Shown piece after piece: positions 59,601-64,000 of a stretch of 64,000 bases of DNA. Source of the DNA: Acanthaster planci (taxonomy: Eukaryota > Echinodermata > Asteroidea > Valvatida > Acanthasteridae); the NCBI RefSeq assembly GCF_001949145.1, contig NW_019091502.1, forward strand, positions 659,682 through 723,681, written 5' to 3'. The translations under genes and the position numbers were made by a program. Every line of letters starts with the position of its first letter. Position 1 is the first letter of the stretch. The notes under the pieces were generated by a model. The model did no database searches. It saw only the letters and a list, made by a program, of their open reading frames with translations, and was not told the origin of the DNA.

Positions 59601-62600
59601 GCACACATGCTTCAGCATCGTAGTTGTCGGGACATACACTCGATATTTCACCTATTTTCTGGGGACCAAAAAACTTTACGGGGACAAAGAAAATGTCCCT
59701 AAAACTCGGTCCAAATTTGCCGAACAAAAAAAAAACCCTTAACGCAAGAATAAGTCCTCTCAAAGGCACCTTCCATATCTACGAAATTGACTCCGTTAAC
59801 ACAACACACGTGTGCATTGGGTTCGGCCGTCAAAATCGTCCTGGGAGCGATTGTGACGGATACACGGCAACGCTTGGCGCAAGTGTTGATGTGTATATGG
59901 AAAGGCGTCTTAACGCGGTAAATACTTTCTCATGTATGCGTCTTGTCTGCTTGTTACACTTATCCATAAGTTGATACTTCTGTTCTACCAGTTTCGTATT
60001 GTTGGGGGAGCTAGATTTTGCAGTCTGTTGCTGATGAGCTTTTTTTTAATCGGTGCGTTTATTGCTATTTTGTTGTGAATAGGCCACTTTCCAGACATGA
60101 CTATGTCCACCGAGGCCATATCTCATTGTGCATTATACCAAATTCGGTGTTCTCGTGCGCCACGCGTGATATCACATGCTCTATGATATGTTGACTTGTC
60201 CTAATTTATGTTACATTAAAAATTGGGTTAGTGTGAATGCGATCCATGTAAAAAAAAGCCTTATGTTAAAAGTCATGCTGATTTCGATCAACTTCCCCAA
60301 ACCCCATTGCTGTTAATGTCACCCACATGTGTAGTGTGAAACGCACATGTGCAACGACAATGAGTAATATGAAGTTCCGGTCACGACCTCAGACCTGGCA
60401 CGATGAGAATTCATGTAAATGGGTGTGAATTATGACCGCAGGTGGCGTATAGTTGGAAAAAGTGTAAAAAAAGATCGTCAACAATTGACATTTAGCAGAC
60501 TTGAAAAAGACTGACGTCAAACGCCACACAACCTTGTATCGCTATAGTGTGAAACAGGCTCAAAGAGAACGTCAGGTGGAGTTTCAATTCTATTTAATAC
60601 CTCGACATTTTGCTATTTTCCAGGTAATCCTCATGCACTTGGAAATTACATGTACCACATGCAAGCGTCCGTAGCTTTATGAAATACACAGCTATGTTGA
60701 ACCAGGGCAAGCCCGTTTTCAATAATGCTAATAAAGAAATCATACTTTTCTAAATTTTTATTTCCACGAGGTTGGGGAATATTCCACACTAGAGCAAAAA
60801 ACAAGCAAAAATTCCTGGCGATAAAATAACATTAATATCAAAATTTTGAAAACCGACATTTTCAGAACATTTTCTTTTTGTAATCAGGACAAGAGCTGTC
60901 TCTGGGTTAATAACAACAGTTGCCCCTAATAATGAACGCTTGTCCATACAACACAAAATCACGCTGACACAAAGCTGGAAAATAGTTAACTTAACCGAAG
61001 AAATTTGAGGAGCGAGTTCTCGGAGTGGGTCACTGTTCTACTATATTAAAAGGGCAGGATAATTATGACAACGATGATGGCTACGACCACGACGACGATG
61101 ATGAACCTAATTGTAAGCAAAGCTTATCTGTTAGTTAGAAATATTGTCAATAAAGTGAATAAGTGAAAGTGCCTTAGCTGTGATGGAAATCACGGAAAAT
61201 ATTTATGTTCTACCAAATTTTTGAACCAAACACTTGGAAAACATTTCTGAGAAATGGTTGCTCGTGCGCATTGCCATGCACTTACACATTATTATTTAGC
61301 AGAGAAGCAGAAAAGTGAAACAAACTGTACAAATCAGTGCAGCTTTGAGATTAAGTGCCTAGGATGACGTCCCTGTTTTGCCCATAAATATGGAAATTTC
61401 CTTTAAAGCCAAAAAGGTAAAAAAGGAAAATACCTGTTAAGCCCGTGAAACAAAACTTAAAAATAGGATTAAACGAAAATCAAAGTTGCAAATTACAGGT
61501 AGTAAAACAAATTCACTGCTTGACGTCTTTAATTAACTTTGTAAATTCTGCCCTGAATTGCACGGGCAGATCAGATCATTTTCCCATCAAAAATAATGAA
61601 AGAATAAAAACAGAAGAAAGGAGGGGGAGGGAGAAGAAAAAAGAAGGGGCAAGTTGCCTGAAATTTTCCCCCATTGTACCTAGAATCCAATCCAATCCAA
61701 GAATCCTTTAAGCGGGCCCCGGACCCCACGCTGTAAACTAGGCTTCGTGCTTCGTATAGAGAGAACATTTGTTTTTACAAAACTATCTTAGATAACAGTT
61801 TAATTTCTTCTTAATCACTCATTGCCGTCTGGAAAGGCGTCCTGACACCCAGGTTCCGCACAGTGACTTTATATTTACTAGACATTGTTCTATCCAGTTT
61901 TGACTAAATAGAGATCATTTTTTGGCCGGTTCACAAAAACCTAGCGATCTTGGCGTCACAAAAAAGGGGCAGCATACGTATATTACAGCGGGATATTTAG
62001 CCCGGGCGAACTGAAGATGGCTGCCCAGTGACATAATTGAGTATCATTATCTCTGAATTGACTTTTATCGTTTTTACTTTGTGACTAATATGAATTTCAG
62101 ACCTTCCAATTTAATTTCTGAAAGTGTAACTTCAAACGGCCAATATCCCTCGCCTTTATTTTGGATTTCATCAGCGACGTCTACTGCGAATGAAATTAAT
62201 ACAGATGCAAAAACCACTAGTTTTTGAGGTGGAAAATAGCATATTTCTCCAGTTTTTCCGAGCCTCCCACCAAAAAAAACTATGTTTGGAAAAACAAAAT
62301 AAGGCATGGAATGAAACTGATATAGGAAAAAAGTCCTGTTATTTAAAGAGAAGATTTTATTTTACGTGTTTTCAACATGTAGACCTGCAGCGCCCTCCTT
62401 ACGTGTACATGCACGTACCGAAAAGGAAAAAAAATCCTTCTTTTCAGTCATCAAATCCCCACGACGCGATCAGCCTACCAAGCCGAGGTTACAGTTGCTG
62501 CACAAAGATGCGCCGTTAGTCGATCAAACTCCTTCTGTGTCCTTCCTCTATAGTTGCAATTACTTTAATTATTAAATTGATGTTCCGTTGAATCCATACT

Positions 62601-63913
62601 GCTAATTTGTATATAGCTAAATGACTCAATCAGTTCTTTGAATAAATGCCACAGACCAGTTGGTGAATGGCTGTCATGAATAATTTCTTTCCTTTTTATA
62701 AGTTGACATGTGTGTTCCAACTACTGGTGGCAAACAATTTATTATAGGACCTCCCACACAAGAAAATATCGCTTCCTTCGTCTGCCAGTATACTTTGCAA
62801 GCTGCCAGCACACTGAAGGAATCCACACAGCCTACGGCAGGGAGACATACGTGAGCAAAAATCACTCAGTTGGAACATGGAGCTATTAAACACAAGGAGT
62901 AGGAGATGCAGAGATCAAAAGGGTGAATGATGGCCAGCGCCAGCACTGCACGTGCTGGAAGGACAAAACAAACTCCGCACCGCTTGCAGGCTATGAGGAA
63001 TGTTGCAGTTGCATTTGGAAAGGATTGAGGATATCGCGCATGCGTGTCCGTCACACTTCCGCGTGTTCAACATGGCTGCCTTGAGACGGAAACCATCGTC
63101 ATCGGAGACTTAAATTTCGATAATTTTAGTTACTGTTCTGCTGTTCCAATGACAATTAAAGTATGATATGGTTACGTCTTTAAATCCCCAAAACGTCTCT
63201 CTTAACAACAAACAGAATTACTAACTAATACAAATTCTCCAAAAAATACGCACAAGAAAACTGAGAGAATGTAGCTGATCCAGAGTGAAATTAAAAACAA
63301 AAAAAACATGGGAAGATTCGTTGTCCTTTTTGTCATTGTCAATCACTGTCTCGGCATAAAACCTCACCACGTTGTCAAATGCATTCCTGCGGCATGTTTC
63401 CACCTTCTTGTAACCGTATAGAAACTTCTAGGATTGCGACTTATGATATAAATATCGCAGATGCCATTTTTGGATATTTTTTCTATTACCGGAAACGCAA
63501 AATGTCATAACTGACTTTAAAAACGCCTGACCTTTGCCAAAAAACCACCGCCGATTCGGAATTGTCTAGCACATCGGCGGGGATCGCTCGCTGACACCTG
63601 ACGACTACAGAAGAGAACTACGCATCTTCTTCGTGCATCTTTTCCACCTTTTATTTACTCAAGTATGCCGCAGCGAAACACGACGAGTATGTGGGTTACC
63701 AGCTACCTGGCGGTGGTGTACAAAGAATGCCTAGGGTCTTCAACACCGGGGCTAGTAACCGCACTTTGCCTATGGAATCTACCAGAGCAGTTAATCGGGT
63801 TACGGTCTGTAGGGACCTCGATATAACTCCTTGTGTTTGATAGTTCCATGGTTAGAATGTGTTCTATTTGCAACTTCGCAGCACGAGTGTACACCTATGG
63901 AATTCCATATCTG

Positions 63914-63988
63914 CCGTCGTGCGTCGTCCGTCGCCCGTCGCCCGTCGTCCGTCGTGCGTCGCCCGTCGCCCGTCGTGCGTCGCCCGTG
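63914..63988. repeat. 7-bp minisatellite CGTCGYS, about 10 units
   Basis: Units CGTCGTG, CGTCGTC and CGTCGCC alternate. The frames through it (Arg/Asp/Thr-rich on the minus strand) are repeat artefacts. It ends 12 bases before the window edge. Confidence 0.95.
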
Positions 63989-64000
63989 GTTTTTTGTCAC

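Larger units (their letters stand above)
56274..64000. other. 3' flank without a supported gene
   Basis: AT-rich sequence with no exon chain I can support. It contains a diverged repeat shared with 36060-36960 and a 7-bp minisatellite at the very end. A short plus-strand ATG frame of 54 codons at 63666-63827 has no recognisable domain. The promoter and non-coding first exon of the minus-strand transporter should lie somewhere beyond 56271. Confidence 0.5.

Noticed and set aside
63666-63827. 54-codon plus-strand ATG frame near the right edge
   Set aside because: There is no recognisable motif, splice partner or repeat evidence, and it is too short to support as a gene.
63800-64000. Minus-strand Arg/Asp/Thr-rich frame at the window end
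   Set aside because: It is generated by the 7-bp minisatellite, whose 21-base triple period keeps the frame open.

Overview
This is eukaryotic, intron-rich DNA from an invertebrate animal. Genes are split into short exons (69 to 357 bases) with GT/AG borders, repeats are abundant, and two single-N joints mark a draft assembly. The gene families (SLC18B1-type vesicular transporters in local copies, a somatomedin-B/secretin-type GPCR relic, an ADAMTS-like protease, Penelope-like and hAT/piggyBac/mariner relics) suggest a marine deuterostome such as an echinoderm. The species assignment is inference only. There are no bacterial features, CRISPR arrays or rRNA genes.

Layout. 1-8.9 kb: no gene I can support; it holds a foldback element (6033-6624). 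8.9-18.6 kb: a complete plus-strand SLC18B1-like transporter gene of 13 coding exons, about 510 residues. Its introns carry two hAT-type elements, two inverted copies of a 595-bp TTAA element and tRNA-like fragments. 20.7-24.1 kb: a minus-strand decayed GPCR gene with somatomedin-B-like, 7TM and long tail parts, broken by at least seven in-frame stops and several frameshifts. 26.3-30.3 kb: a plus-strand ADAMTS-like metalloprotease gene that ends just after the catalytic domain. 30.4-44.9 kb: duplicated and rearranged 3' debris of an SLC18B1-like gene, including one intact and one frameshifted last-TM exon, mixed with a TIR element carrying Penelope-like sequence, a smaller relative of that element, and a zinc-finger relic. 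40.1-55.2 kb: a minus-strand SLC18B1-like gene whose eleven internal exons match the first gene exactly in length and phase. 52.1-54.2 kb, inside its first intron: a 1.1-kb direct duplication bounded by Ns, with a tRNA-derived SINE head. 55.3-56.3 kb: a mariner-like element just upstream of that gene's start codon. 56.3-64 kb: no recognisable gene; it has a diverged repeat shared with 36 kb and a 7-bp minisatellite at the edge.

The two transporters face each other with the GPCR relic and the protease gene between them. SLC18B1 proteins are 12-TM major facilitator proteins linked to vesicular polyamine/monoamine storage. The main story is a duplicated transporter family whose introns and 3' end have been repeatedly invaded and copied. 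The genes do not form an operon or an evident pathway.
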